Position numbers and translations under genes: made by a program. From positions 6,324,001-6,388,000 of the forward strand of contig OY764903.1 in assembly GCA_963668605.1 (NCBI GenBank): 64,000 bases of DNA, given 5' to 3'. This document shows, piece by piece, positions 43,537 to 53,617 of the stretch. Origin of the DNA: G963668605 sp963668605. Lineage in GTDB: Bacteria > Acidobacteriota > Terriglobia > Bryobacterales > Bryobacteraceae. The notes under the pieces are model-generated. The model ran no database searches. It was given only the letters and a program-made list of their open reading frames with translations, and had not been told where the DNA came from. Position 1 is the stretch's first letter; every line of letters begins with the position of its first letter.

Positions 43537-46224
43537 ATGTTGCTTGTCAGCGGAGGGCCCGGATCAGGAAAGACGCAAAATGTTCTGGATCAGGTGCGTG
43601 CCGCGATCCGTGCGGGCCGCGACAATTTCCGCCTGCTGACGCCCACCGCGACGATGGCGGAATTTCTGCGGAACCGCCTGGCGCGCGAGGGCCTGGTCTT
43701 CCATCCCGGCTCTGTTCTGACGCTCGCCAAGTTCGTCGATGACAGTTCTCCGGACCTCCGCCAAGTCAGCGGCGCGCAACTGCGGCTTGTGGTGGACGAT
43801 GCGATCGAGGGTGGCCCCCTGGCGGCGTTTCAGGACGTGCGCCAGTATGCAGGCTTTCGGGAAGTTGTCGCCGCCCTGATACAGGAGTTCGCACAGACCG
43901 GATGCGATTCCACGCGCGTGCGCGAACTGATACACAAGCACGGCTTGGATGTGCCCTACGGCTCCGCGCTCGCCGCCATTATGGCGGAGACGGAAGCTGC
44001 CCTGCGGCAACGCAAGCTGGTGATGCGCGCAGAGAAGTTGCACGCCGCGGCCAAACGAATCCGCAACGAGGGGCTGCGTGGGATCGAGTGCGTTCTCATG
44101 GATGGGTTCGCCTCCTTCTCCGATCCCGAATTGGCACTGCTTGAAGCGTTTGCGAGCCGCTGCGACCTGACGGTAACCCTGCCGTCAAGCCCCGGCGCGG
44201 TTGCTACTCGCCAACGGCTTCTGGCACTGGGCGCCTGCGAACGGCGTTGCGAGCAGCGTCGGCCGGAGCCCCGCGAAGTGCTGGTCGCGGCGCCCGTCGC
44301 GATGCAGGAGGGCGACGAGATCGCGCGCCGGATACTGGAGCAACACGCGGCGGGGAGGCCATTTCGCGAGATGGGCGTGATTGTGCGCAGCGAGCAACCC
44401 GTCGTCCCACTGTTGCGCAGCGCCTTCGACCGTTTCGGTATCCCGGCGCGATTCTATTTCTCTTTGCCTCTCGACTCGCATCCGGTGGTGCGTTTTCTGG
44501 CCGGCTGCATTGGTGCGCTGCTCGCGGGTTGGCCGCATGATGCGATGCCCGCTCTGTTGCGCGCGGGGTTCGGTTATTCGTCCGGTACGGATCGAGCCGA
44601 TTTCGCAATTCGTGAAGCGTTGCCGGGGCAAGGGCTTCAGAATCTGCCCGGGCCGGGCGGCGTCTGGCTGGCTGAAAAACTAGAACAACTGGAAGCTTGG
44701 CGCACGGCCGTTACAACGCCGGCACAATGGGCCGAGCATCTGGCGTCGCTGCGCGCGCTGTTTGTGCCCGCTGATATGCCCGGCGCCATCAGGCCGGAAG
44801 CGGTCGAGGTCTGGCGTTCGCAGAGTTGGGCGCTACGGCAATTCGAAGGCGCGATCCGCGAAGCTGCTGACGTGTCCGCCGTGGATGCTCCGGTTCCGCT
44901 CGCGGAGTTCTGGCCGAAGGCCGCGGCTGCGTTGCGTTTGAGCAGCCTGCGTGTGCCGGATCACCGCCGCGACGTGGTCCACGTGATGGACGTCTATGAG
45001 GCGCGCCAATGGGAACTGCCGGTCGTTTTTGTGTGCGGGCTAATCGAGAAGCAGTTTCCGAAATACCATGCGCAGAATCCGCTGCTGCCGGACGCGGCCC
45101 GCCGCAAGTTGAACCAGGATGGCCTGCGACTGGCCACGAGCGCGGAGCAGCAGGCCGAAGAGTGTTATCTCTTCGATGTGGCGACGAGCCGCGCCATGGA
45201 ACTGCAAGTCTTGAGTTACGCGAAGTGCAACGCCAAGGGCGACGAGAATTTGCGCTCGTTCTTCCTGGAGGAGCGCGCGTGTGCGCTCGAATCGGCGCGG
45301 CCGGCGCGTCCCAAGCCGCGCTGGGAGCGGCCTACGGCTGTGCGTGCAGGGCTTTCCGATGCCGGTGTACGCGACGCGGTGTCGAAGCGGCATAAGCGTT
45401 TCTCCGCGACCGGAATCGAGACGTATCTGCATTGTCCATACCAGTTCTTTGCTGCGAAAACGCTCGCCCTTCAGCCCGCGCCGGCCGCGCCAGCGGATCG
45501 CCTGGACCCGTTGCTGCTCGGCAAGATCGCGCATGAGGCGATTCGCCGCTGGCAGGAATCGGGAGGCGCGATCGCCGCAATTGTGGACGAGGTCTTCGAC
45601 AGAGCTTTAGCCGAGAGTCGCATTCCTGCGGGCTACCGCGCAGAGCTCGAGCGGATCACGATGCAGCGCGTGCTGGCGCAGTTCGCCGCGCAGCCGCCCT
45701 TATTGCCGGGCTGGGAACAACAAGCGGAGCGGACATTCACCATCGAGCTTCGCGAGGATGTCAGCGTGGCGGGCTGCGTCGATCGCTATGACCTGAGCGC
45801 CGATGGCAGAGTGGTTGTTCTGGATTACAAATACAGCGGCAAGCAGCGGGTTGAGACCACGATACAGGGCCACAAGGACGGCAAGAACGTGCAGGCGGCG
45901 ATTTATCTGCTCGCCATTGCGCGCGAGTTCGGCTACACGCCGGCGGGCATGTTCTATTGGGCGCTGAAGGCCGGCGAGCCCGCCATCGGTGGCTGGTACG
46001 TGAACCTGCCCGATTGGAATTACGGTGCGAACTCCACGCAGCAGGAACTCGACGAACAGGTGCAGGGCGCCGAACGTGTGTTTCTGCGGGCGGTTGACGA
46101 AATTCGCGCGGGGCGCATTGAGGCGACGCCCGAAGAGAAGATCTGCGGCTGGTGCGATTTCTTCGATGTCTGCCGTACGCGCGTGGCCGTCGATCGCGAA
46201 GCCGCCGCAGGAGGCGACGAATGA
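43537..46224 (+). CDS. addB: AddB-like helicase/exonuclease subunit
   Basis: The 895-residue protein starts at once with Walker A VSGGPGSGKT (4-13) and has UvrD/AddB-like helicase lobes, with VFVCGLIEKQFP and VVHVMDVYEARQWELPVVFV near the second lobe. The C-terminal PD-(D/E)XK nuclease has CVDRYDL...VVVLDYKYSG (about 746-768). Cysteines of an AddB-type 4Fe-4S staple are present: one in YLHCPYQFF (about 632) and CGWCDFFDVC near 870-880. AddAB processes double-strand DNA ends for RecA recombination. The stop overlaps the addA ATG (ATGA). Sequence identity to a reference AddB is not known. Confidence 0.85.
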   Translation: MLLVSGGPGSGKTQNVLDQVRAAIRAGRDNFRLLTPTATMAEFLRNRLAREGLVFHPGSVLTLAKFVDDSSPDLRQVSGAQLRLVVDDAIEGGPLAAFQDVRQYAGFREVVAALIQEFAQTGCDSTRVRELIHKHGLDVPYGSALAAIMAETEAALRQRKLVMRAEKLHAAAKRIRNEGLRGIECVLMDGFASFSDPELALLEAFASRCDLTVTLPSSPGAVATRQRLLALGACERRCEQRRPEPREVLVAAPVAMQEGDEIARRILEQHAAGRPFREMGVIVRSEQPVVPLLRSAFDRFGIPARFYFSLPLDSHPVVRFLAGCIGALLAGWPHDAMPALLRAGFGYSSGTDRADFAIREALPGQGLQNLPGPGGVWLAEKLEQLEAWRTAVTTPAQWAEHLASLRALFVPADMPGAIRPEAVEVWRSQSWALRQFEGAIREAADVSAVDAPVPLAEFWPKAAAALRLSSLRVPDHRRDVVHVMDVYEARQWELPVVFVCGLIEKQFPKYHAQNPLLPDAARRKLNQDGLRLATSAEQQAEECYLFDVATSRAMELQVLSYAKCNAKGDENLRSFFLEERACALESARPARPKPRWERPTAVRAGLSDAGVRDAVSKRHKRFSATGIETYLHCPYQFFAAKTLALQPAPAAPADRLDPLLLGKIAHEAIRRWQESGGAIAAIVDEVFDRALAESRIPAGYRAELERITMQRVLAQFAAQPPLLPGWEQQAERTFTIELREDVSVAGCVDRYDLSADGRVVVLDYKYSGKQRVETTIQGHKDGKNVQAAIYLLAIAREFGYTPAGMFYWALKAGEPAIGGWYVNLPDWNYGANSTQQELDEQVQGAERVFLRAVDEIRAGRIEATPEEKICGWCDFFDVCRTRVAVDREAAAGGDE

Positions 46225-49200
46225 CGCTCAGTCCGGAACAACTCGCCGCGGTTACGCGCACAGGTCAGGATGTGTGCGTTGTCGCCGGGCCCGGGTCGGG
46301 CAAAACGCGCGTGTTAGTGGAACGCTTCCGGTGGCTTGTTGAAAACGGAACGCCGCCGGAACGTGTACTGGCCTTCACCTTCACCGAAAAGGCGGCGACG
46401 GAGATTAAGCGCAGGCTCGTGCAGCAGTTCGAGAAGCGGCCCGAAGTGCGAGCGCGGATGGAGCGAGCCTGGGTCTCGACGATGCACGGCTTCTGCGCGC
46501 GGCTGCTGCGTGAGAATGCGATACCGGCGGGCATCGATCCGCAATTCGCCGTGCTCGACGAGTTGCAGGCTGGCCAAGAATTGGCGCGGGCGGTTGAGAA
46601 AGCTCTCGACGAGTGCGCGCTCGAAGATCTGCCTGCGTTCCGCGCTTTGGCCGATGCGATCAGCGCACCGAAGCTTGCAGAAACATTGAGCAGCATCTAC
46701 GAGGCAATGCGCATCGGCGCGGAGGCGACGCCCCCGGAGCCGCAGGCGCCGGACTTCGCTCCGTTTTTCGATGAGCTTGAGGATGTTCTGGCGCAGCCGC
46801 TGAGCGGCTGGAAAGCAGAGCAGCAAGCACAGTTCGCGAAGGTTGCCGAATGGGGCCGCCGGATACTTGAGTTGCGCGGTGAGCCTGTTGGATTGGAGCA
46901 CCTCCGGAGGCTGGGTGAATTCGAGTGCAATCTCACCAAGCTGAAGAAGGGTAATGCCACGTACGAGTGGGTGAGCGAACTAAAGAAAGTTCGCATCGAT
47001 TCTCTCCAGGCCGAAGCCGCGTTGGAGTGCTTCCGTCCGCAACGCTTGATCTTGCTCGGGATTCTCAAACGTATCGGCGAGATCTACCAGACTGCCAAAC
47101 GCGCGCGTGCGGCTCTCGATTTTGCGGATCTGGAACATCGCGCCATCGCACTGCTGGACGGCAACGCGGCGATCCGCGAACAAACGCGGAACCTCTTCGA
47201 CGCAGTGCTGATGGACGAGATGCAGGACACCAATCCCACGCAATGGCAACTCGTGAAATTGCTGCGGCGTCCGGGGCGCTTCTTCGCCGTCGGCGACATC
47301 AACCAATCGATCTACAGTTTCCGCCATGCCGAGCCGGAGGTTTTTCGCTCATACCGGCGCGAGGTGGAAGCGGCGGGAAACAAGGTCGACTTTCTGCGCG
47401 AAAATCATCGCACGCGCCGCGAAATTCTGGACGCCGTAACGAATATAGTCGGCCGCGGACCCGGCATCGAGGCTTTCGAGTTCGCTGCACAGAGAGTGTT
47501 TGATTCGGCGCCCGTGGCGCCAGTTGAGGCGTTCGCCGCCGCGAACGAAGACGTGGAGGCGCGGCTCATCGCTCATCGCATCGGCGAACTGGTGGGCACG
47601 CTGATAATTCAGGACAGCAAGGACAATGAGGCGCGCCGGCCGCTGCGCTTCTCCGACATCGGCGTGCTGCTGCGCAAGACTGCGCCAATGCTCAAGATCG
47701 AAGAGGTTTTCCGGGAGTACGGAATCCCGTGTATTGTCAGCCGCGGCAGTGGCTTCTATGATGCGCAAGAGGTGACCGACCTGGTGCGCTTTCTGCGTGT
47801 GTTGGAGAATCCTGGCGATGAGGTCAGCCTCGCCGCCGTGTTGCGGTCCCCGCTGGTGGGTGTCACGGACGAGACGCTGTTCCGATGGAAGCAGTCCGGG
47901 GAACTGTTTCAGTTGAATGTGGAGCCGGAAGAGCGATTCAAACTCGCGCGCTTCCGGGAGCAATTGGAAGCGTTGCGTCTGCAAATTGGCTACGTCTCGC
48001 CGGAACGCCTGGTAGCGAAGGCCGTCGACGATTCGGATTATGAGAGCGGTCTCGACGAACGCGCGCGCGGCAACGTCCAGAAGTTTCTCAACACACTGCG
48101 TGAGATGTGGAGCGGCGAACCGCGTCCATTGCGCGACCTGCTCGACGACTTCGAGGCGTTGCGGGTAGCGCGTTCCGAGGCCGCTGCACCGCCGGAGGAC
48201 AGCGCCAACGCGGTGCGCATGATGTCGATCCATGCCGCCAAGGGGCTTGAGTTTCCAGTGGTCTTCCTCGCCGCGCTGCACACAGGCGTGAGGAATTCGA
48301 TCTCTGCGATCAGTTATTCCAGGAAGTACGGAATCGGCGTCCGCTGGCGCATGCCAGGAGGCTCCGAATCCGTTTCCGATTCCGTTCACATTCAAATCTC
48401 CGAGCAGACCAAGCTCCGTGAAACGCAGGAGTCCGACCGGCTGCTGTTCGTCGCGATGACGCGCGCCGAGCAGCATCTAGTGCTCTCCTGGGTAAACAAA
48501 GCGCGTTCCTATCCACGCTGGCCGAAACTTGTGTCCGCGGCTTTCGATGACATTGAGACGCGCGAGAGTGCGCCCGAACCGTTGGACCAGGTGCAGCCAC
48601 AAGAGACCAGCGTCCCGGTTCTGCTCGACAGGCCGGCACGCGCAGGGCAATACGATTCCACCGCGTCGGTAACGGCGCTGGTACGCTTTCGCGAATGCCC
48701 GAGGCGCTACTTCCTCGAGCGCTATCTGGGTTGGCAGGACGCCTCGCCCCTGCGGTCGGATTTCGATGAGGCGTCCGATGCTGAACCGCGCGGCGGGATG
48801 GATGCCGGCGAGTTCGGCAGCGCTGTACATGCCTGGCTGGCGGGAGAGCGCACGGAGCCAGTGGACGGCGACGTCGTCGAATTGGCTTCCTGTTTTGAGC
48901 GCAGCGAGTTGGGCCGCCGCGCCGCGCGCGCGACTCGGGCCGGCCGCGAGAGCGACCTGATTTTCGAGATGGGCGATCTGGTGCTGCGCGGCCAGATCGA
49001 TCTGTGGTTTGAAGAGGGCGGGGAGGTCGTCGTCGTCGATTACAAGACAGATCGTTTTCAGACCGCGACGCGGCAACGGCGCCTGGAAGACTACGCGATG
49101 CAGTTGCGCTTTTATGCGACCGCGCTCGGTCGCAGGTTGGGCCGCCGGGTCGATAAAGCGTACTTGTACCTGCTGCGCGAAAACTTGGCGGAACCAGTTG

Positions 49201-49370
49201 AAATTGGAGACGACTCCGCTTTGCTTTCGCTGATTCGCGAATTCCGCGCCAGTCAGGAATCGCTCGATTTTCCACTGCGCGAAGGAGCGCAGTGCGCGCA
49301 GTGCCAGTTTCTCGGCGGCTTTTGTCCGGTTAATTCTGGGCCGAATGCAGCCCACCGGCGCCCGCGTTGA
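46221..49370 (+). CDS. addA: AddA-like UvrD-family helicase/nuclease
   Basis: ATG 46221 overlaps the addB stop by four bases, so it is preferred to the frame reaching back to 46152. The 1049-residue protein carries helicase motifs: Walker A VAGPGSGKT (21-29), FTFTEKAATEIKRRL, VLMDEMQDTNPTQW, GDINQSIYSFRHAEP and LFVAMTRAEQHLVL. A C-terminal PD-(D/E)XK nuclease has GQIDLWF...VVVVDYKTDRF (about 926-945). It also holds ECPRRYFLERYLG (about 825) and CAQCQFLGGFC at the end, a cysteine set like that of AddB. It would be the DNA-translocating partner of AddB. Its last 41 bases overlap the convergent ETF-QO gene. Confidence 0.88.
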   Translation: MTLSPEQLAAVTRTGQDVCVVAGPGSGKTRVLVERFRWLVENGTPPERVLAFTFTEKAATEIKRRLVQQFEKRPEVRARMERAWVSTMHGFCARLLRENAIPAGIDPQFAVLDELQAGQELARAVEKALDECALEDLPAFRALADAISAPKLAETLSSIYEAMRIGAEATPPEPQAPDFAPFFDELEDVLAQPLSGWKAEQQAQFAKVAEWGRRILELRGEPVGLEHLRRLGEFECNLTKLKKGNATYEWVSELKKVRIDSLQAEAALECFRPQRLILLGILKRIGEIYQTAKRARAALDFADLEHRAIALLDGNAAIREQTRNLFDAVLMDEMQDTNPTQWQLVKLLRRPGRFFAVGDINQSIYSFRHAEPEVFRSYRREVEAAGNKVDFLRENHRTRREILDAVTNIVGRGPGIEAFEFAAQRVFDSAPVAPVEAFAAANEDVEARLIAHRIGELVGTLIIQDSKDNEARRPLRFSDIGVLLRKTAPMLKIEEVFREYGIPCIVSRGSGFYDAQEVTDLVRFLRVLENPGDEVSLAAVLRSPLVGVTDETLFRWKQSGELFQLNVEPEERFKLARFREQLEALRLQIGYVSPERLVAKAVDDSDYESGLDERARGNVQKFLNTLREMWSGEPRPLRDLLDDFEALRVARSEAAAPPEDSANAVRMMSIHAAKGLEFPVVFLAALHTGVRNSISAISYSRKYGIGVRWRMPGGSESVSDSVHIQISEQTKLRETQESDRLLFVAMTRAEQHLVLSWVNKARSYPRWPKLVSAAFDDIETRESAPEPLDQVQPQETSVPVLLDRPARAGQYDSTASVTALVRFRECPRRYFLERYLGWQDASPLRSDFDEASDAEPRGGMDAGEFGSAVHAWLAGERTEPVDGDVVELASCFERSELGRRAARATRAGRESDLIFEMGDLVLRGQIDLWFEEGGEVVVVDYKTDRFQTATRQRRLEDYAMQLRFYATALGRRLGRRVDKAYLYLLRENLAEPVEIGDDSALLSLIREFRASQESLDFPLREGAQCAQCQFLGGFCPVNSGPNAAHRRPR

Positions 49371-51183
49371 AAGCGATGTTGGTCCGGTCCGGAGCGTCTT
49401 CGAGCGGCTGTGTGCAGTTCCACACACACGCGCCGCAATGGACGCACTTCTCGCGGTCGAAAGCCGGCACGCCACCGCTGCCCGGTGTGATTGCCTGGCC
49501 GGAGCAGACCTCCACGCAAACCTGGGTTCCGCACGTTTCGCACAGTGAAGGATAGAGAAACACGACGTGATCGGCATAACCGCCCGGTGCCTGCACCTTA
49601 CCGCCGATCAGCAGTGCGTCCTGATGCGAGATGAGCAGTTTTCCGTCGAAGGGAATCGCCGGCCAGCCGCAGCGATCCATCAACGCGTCGTGCAGCGAGA
49701 GGCCCTTCTCCTCGCATTCGTGGCGCAAGTGCGCCACATCGATTTCGGAGATTCGATCCGCGAAATATTCGTACACGTTCGGGACGTCGTAAGTCGGTTT
49801 GGCCTTGCCAGGCATCGAGAGTTTCCCGCCGGTGAAGCCCGCCACGGCCATGCCGATCAGGCCCGCGATTACGTTGTGGTGGAATCCATCGCGCGCCTTC
49901 TCCGCGACCAGGCCCTCTTGTTCCACCCAACTCGCGCGTCGCCGCTTTACGTAGGTCGCCTCGATGTTTTCTTTTGTGAAGGGCTTGCCTTGCTGGAGCA
50001 GTTCCAGAACGCCCTCTGCGAGTTGAGTGCCGGTTGTCCAAGCCTCATCCACACCCGAACCGGTCAACACATTCGTGCTACCCGAGCCCTCGCCGATGCG
50101 TGCGTAACCGTCTCCGGCGAGAAACGGTTCGCCGTGTTTGCCCGCCTCCTGGAGTGTCTTGGCGCCCCACGATAGCAGCGTGCTCCCGTTCAGATGGCGC
50201 CATAGATACGGGTGCATGACGAAATGCTGGAGGTAGCGATACGACGTGCGCACGGGATTCTCAAACCACGACGGGACAAAAATTCCAACCGATGCCGTGC
50301 GATCTGGATACACATAGAGGAAGCCGAAAATCTCCGGCTCCGGGTAGCCGAACGTATGCAGTACGGTGCCCGCCTCCAGCGTGCAGTCCTCGGGAAGCTG
50401 CACCACCATCTTCATGCCGACGGCCCAGTCTCTTTGCTCATGGCCCGGCGGCATGCCAAAGTGCTCGTTCAACTGGCGGCCCAACGCTCCTACCGGCCCG
50501 TCCGCGATCACGGTTAGCGCCGCTTTGATGTTCATGCCCGGCAGGAAGCCCGGCTCCGGATTGCCCTGCTTGTCGACGCCTTGGTCGAGCAATTGCACGC
50601 CTGTTACGCGCTGCTCTTCGATGAGCGCTTTTCCCACCGGAGTGCCCGGCCAGATTTGCACTGCGCCGCCTGCCATCAACTGCTCTCCGGCCCACTGGTT
50701 GAACTGGCCGATCGAGAGCAGCAGCCCGCCGTCCTTACGCAGGAATGGGGGAATGTAGGGCAACTCGACCGCGTCATGCTCGATCGGCAGCGCGAACTTC
50801 AAGGCGCGTATCGCCTTGTCCGCAAGCTTCACCATTCGCGAGCGGCGGCTGGCTCCAATCGGGTCGAGCAGGTAGAGCACCTTTTCATGCCCCACCTCAT
50901 GCGCCATCGGAATCTGCGAGGGATCGAGATCCGGGAACGACTCGCGAATGCCCCGTGCGCGCGTCACGACGCCCGAGACGCCGAAGCCGATGCCGTCGGC
51001 GCGTTCGTAGCAGATCACCTGCGGCGGCATGCCGGGCATGGCCGCACTCTCCACCGCGGGCGTGCCGTCGGCGTTGGTCAGCCCGCGCGCGAGCGTCGTC
51101 AGAAAGCCGCCCGCTGCGGGGCCGAAGCCCACGCAGACGATGTCCACATCCATGCTGTCGCGCGGAATCTCCTGATCGGCCAT
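49330..51183 (-). CDS. ETF-quinone oxidoreductase-like flavoprotein with ferredoxin domain
   Basis: The 617-residue protein begins with an FAD-binding motif DIVCVGFGPAAGGFL and has FAD/quinone domains resembling ETF-ubiquinone oxidoreductase and FixC, with the FLAGDGYARIGEGSGSTN motif near residue 350. The C-terminal 90 residues include cysteines CETCGTQVCVEVC and CVHCGACVWNC, enough for iron-sulfur cluster binding. It would pass electrons from electron-transfer flavoprotein, or directly from a dehydrogenase, to quinone at the membrane. Its ATG overlaps the stop of the acyl-CoA dehydrogenase gene by one base (TAATG). No etfA/etfB genes are adjacent. Confidence 0.82.
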   Translation of the reverse strand: MADQEIPRDSMDVDIVCVGFGPAAGGFLTTLARGLTNADGTPAVESAAMPGMPPQVICYERADGIGFGVSGVVTRARGIRESFPDLDPSQIPMAHEVGHEKVLYLLDPIGASRRSRMVKLADKAIRALKFALPIEHDAVELPYIPPFLRKDGGLLLSIGQFNQWAGEQLMAGGAVQIWPGTPVGKALIEEQRVTGVQLLDQGVDKQGNPEPGFLPGMNIKAALTVIADGPVGALGRQLNEHFGMPPGHEQRDWAVGMKMVVQLPEDCTLEAGTVLHTFGYPEPEIFGFLYVYPDRTASVGIFVPSWFENPVRTSYRYLQHFVMHPYLWRHLNGSTLLSWGAKTLQEAGKHGEPFLAGDGYARIGEGSGSTNVLTGSGVDEAWTTGTQLAEGVLELLQQGKPFTKENIEATYVKRRRASWVEQEGLVAEKARDGFHHNVIAGLIGMAVAGFTGGKLSMPGKAKPTYDVPNVYEYFADRISEIDVAHLRHECEEKGLSLHDALMDRCGWPAIPFDGKLLISHQDALLIGGKVQAPGGYADHVVFLYPSLCETCGTQVCVEVCSGQAITPGSGGVPAFDREKCVHCGACVWNCTQPLEDAPDRTNIAFNAGAGGLHSAQN

Positions 51184-53372
51184 TAGTAATCCAGCGCTTC
51201 CGGAATCATCACCTGTGTCAGCGCTTCCGCTGCGCGGTCCTTCGCAATTCGCGATCCCGTCAGGCAGCTATCCAACTTGCTGCGCAGGCGGCTGAACTGC
51301 TCGAGTCCCGCTACTTGCGCACACGGGCCGGCCTTCACCGGATGGGAGCCGTCGGCGCCCACCACGTCGGTCGCGCCGGAGGAGATTCCCGGGATCATGG
51401 CTTCGAACACCACGAGGTCGTCGGTGCTGTAACACTTCCGGATGCCCTCTTCATCCCAGGCCGGATGACGGTTGTAGCCATAAACCAGCTCGGCGCAAAG
51501 ACGCGCGGATTCTCCGGATGCCCGCGCCACCTGCACATGGCACAGGTTACTGAAGAAGCGGACCATACCCGGTAGCGCTTCCGCTAGAGACGGATTCTCG
51601 GGTCCGTGTGTTTCGAGTTGCAGCACATCCAGAATCTGTTGCCGTACCGCGAGCAGCCAGCAAAGTGCATCCGCCAACGGGAAGGTGACGCCTTGGCGCG
51701 AGTTCATATAGAGCCGGCCGCCATCGGCATCGGTCGCCTTTTGCAGATGATTCAGGGTCCAGAGCCACAACTGCATCGCGGTCGCCAGCGCGCAGGCGCC
51801 GGTGCCGGGGTGCGTCGCGGCGATCCCGCGCATCTCCGCGATCCACTGATGGAACTGTGCCAGGAAGAGCTCGGTCGTCATCGTCACGCTGAGTTGCCGC
51901 CGCTGCACCGCTTCGGGTCCCTCGTAAGTGGCCTCCAACTGCGAGTCCATCCACTTCTGTCCGAGGAAACCGGGGCAGTCCTCGGTAATTCCGTAGCCGC
52001 CCATCAGGCTCACGGCTTCGCGCATCATGTTGGAGCCGTGGCCCGTATTCCATAGCTTGCAGGCGGGACACAGCACGCCGGCTACGGCATCGACGATCAC
52101 GTACTGCACGATCGGATTTTCCGGCGTCTGTCCCTGGTGCAGTGCGTCCAAAGCCTCCTTCTGATAACGTCGCAGCGCCTTCATTTGCGCCGAGCCGCCG
52201 CCGACGCCCTGCTCGGCGAAGATGGCGTCCTTGTGCCGCTCCAACGGTTCGAGCACATCGAAGATGCGTGCCGTGGCGAAGCCCAACGAGGCGCCCGCCT
52301 CGCCGGCCGCCCACACGTCGACCAGCCTGTGCAGCGCATCTTCGCGCTGCTGGATGCCCATTTCATAGCGCGGCGATCCTGGCGCGACAGCTTCGCCACC
52401 GCGGAAGCGTCCGCGCTGATAGCGCAGTACCGGCTCCACAGCCGACAGCAGCTTTGCCGAAGTCATCAGTCCGACGCCGACGCGCGTGCGTTTGAAGACC
52501 GCCTCGATCACTTCACCGTGGCTGTACTTCGGGATGATCACCCCATCCTTTACCGTGTAGCCGCCGACTATGCGGCTCGCCGGCACCTTTAAGCTGAAGA
52601 CCGGGTCGCTGGTGGAGGAGAGTTGGTGCACCATTTTCTTGGTCACCGAACCGCGGTCGTAAAGGCCCGGATCGGTCTCCTCGAGAATCACCATGCAGCT
52701 TCCCTTGATGCGCTCGTCGGCCGAATCGACCGCCGCAGTCACGAAGTTCGCAAAGCCCATGTTGGTGATGAAGCGCCCGCGCTTGTCGACCTGCAACAGC
52801 GGTTCACCGCCTTCGGGCCATTCGGCGATGCGCACCTTGCCGCTCAGCAGGCCGGTTTCAACACCGACATACGGGATTGGCTCGGTGAGCGCGAAGGCAC
52901 CGCGGAGATGGATGCGATCCTCGCCCGGTTGCGGCGGCACGCAGAGACTCATGTAGTGCTGCTGCTGTTCAGCAGTTCCGCGCTCACGAATCGGCGCGAG
53001 GGCCAAGCCCCCAGCCAAACTGCAAGTTGCCGCTCCCGCGTCCACCCAGGCGAGCTCAAATGCGACCAGACTGAGCGGCAGGTTTTTCGGTCCTTCAAGG
53101 TATCCACCCTCGCTCAAATTCATGAAGGCCGAGGTGATGCCGGCCTCATCGTAGGCCTTGAGCATCTCATTCTTTTCCTTGGTCCACTCGTGTGTGTTCC
53201 GAGCGCCGTTGGCGACCATATGGGCGACAGGGCCTCGGGCTACGGCGCGGGTCGATTGCACAAGCATCTGCACGTCGAACCGGTCCGCAAACCGCCACAT
53301 GATCTGGCGCACGTCATCTCCAGGCAATGTGCGCAGGGTATTCTCTTTGGTGCTTTCAACGGTACTTTGCAT
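51183..53372 (-). CDS. Large acyl-CoA dehydrogenase-family protein
   Basis: ATG 53372 (MQSTVESTKENTLRTL) gives 729 residues; an open frame extends to 53564 but its first residues look non-coding. The acyl-CoA dehydrogenase fold is seen in RIHLRGAFALTEP, TSDPVFSLKVPASRIVGG, MGGYGITEDCPG and ATYEGPEAVQRRQLSV, the last carrying the expected catalytic glutamate. At over 700 residues it is much longer than the usual 380-400, with extra C-terminal helical domains, like the long bacterial acyl-CoA dehydrogenases. It is co-translated with the ETF-QO-like gene, suggesting a dedicated electron path to quinone. The substrate is unknown. Confidence 0.82.
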   Translation of the reverse strand: MQSTVESTKENTLRTLPGDDVRQIMWRFADRFDVQMLVQSTRAVARGPVAHMVANGARNTHEWTKEKNEMLKAYDEAGITSAFMNLSEGGYLEGPKNLPLSLVAFELAWVDAGAATCSLAGGLALAPIRERGTAEQQQHYMSLCVPPQPGEDRIHLRGAFALTEPIPYVGVETGLLSGKVRIAEWPEGGEPLLQVDKRGRFITNMGFANFVTAAVDSADERIKGSCMVILEETDPGLYDRGSVTKKMVHQLSSTSDPVFSLKVPASRIVGGYTVKDGVIIPKYSHGEVIEAVFKRTRVGVGLMTSAKLLSAVEPVLRYQRGRFRGGEAVAPGSPRYEMGIQQREDALHRLVDVWAAGEAGASLGFATARIFDVLEPLERHKDAIFAEQGVGGGSAQMKALRRYQKEALDALHQGQTPENPIVQYVIVDAVAGVLCPACKLWNTGHGSNMMREAVSLMGGYGITEDCPGFLGQKWMDSQLEATYEGPEAVQRRQLSVTMTTELFLAQFHQWIAEMRGIAATHPGTGACALATAMQLWLWTLNHLQKATDADGGRLYMNSRQGVTFPLADALCWLLAVRQQILDVLQLETHGPENPSLAEALPGMVRFFSNLCHVQVARASGESARLCAELVYGYNRHPAWDEEGIRKCYSTDDLVVFEAMIPGISSGATDVVGADGSHPVKAGPCAQVAGLEQFSRLRSKLDSCLTGSRIAKDRAAEALTQVMIPEALDY

Positions 53373-53617
53373 ACTATCAATTGACAACAGCAATCCACGT
53401 GCCAAACAAGATCTGGGTAAGATCACCCAAGGTGTTGAAAAACAAAAGGGTTCAGTTTTCGATCCGTGGGCGTTCTTGCGCCATTTGCCCCATAGTGCCA
53501 GTTGCCACAACTTCGCGGATTGGCCCACGCACCCCGGTCGTTTCCCGGGGGTCCGCTTCGGCATATACTACATGGCTGGAGGCAACGACGGGCTCCGTCG
53601 TGCGACTCAATTAAAAT

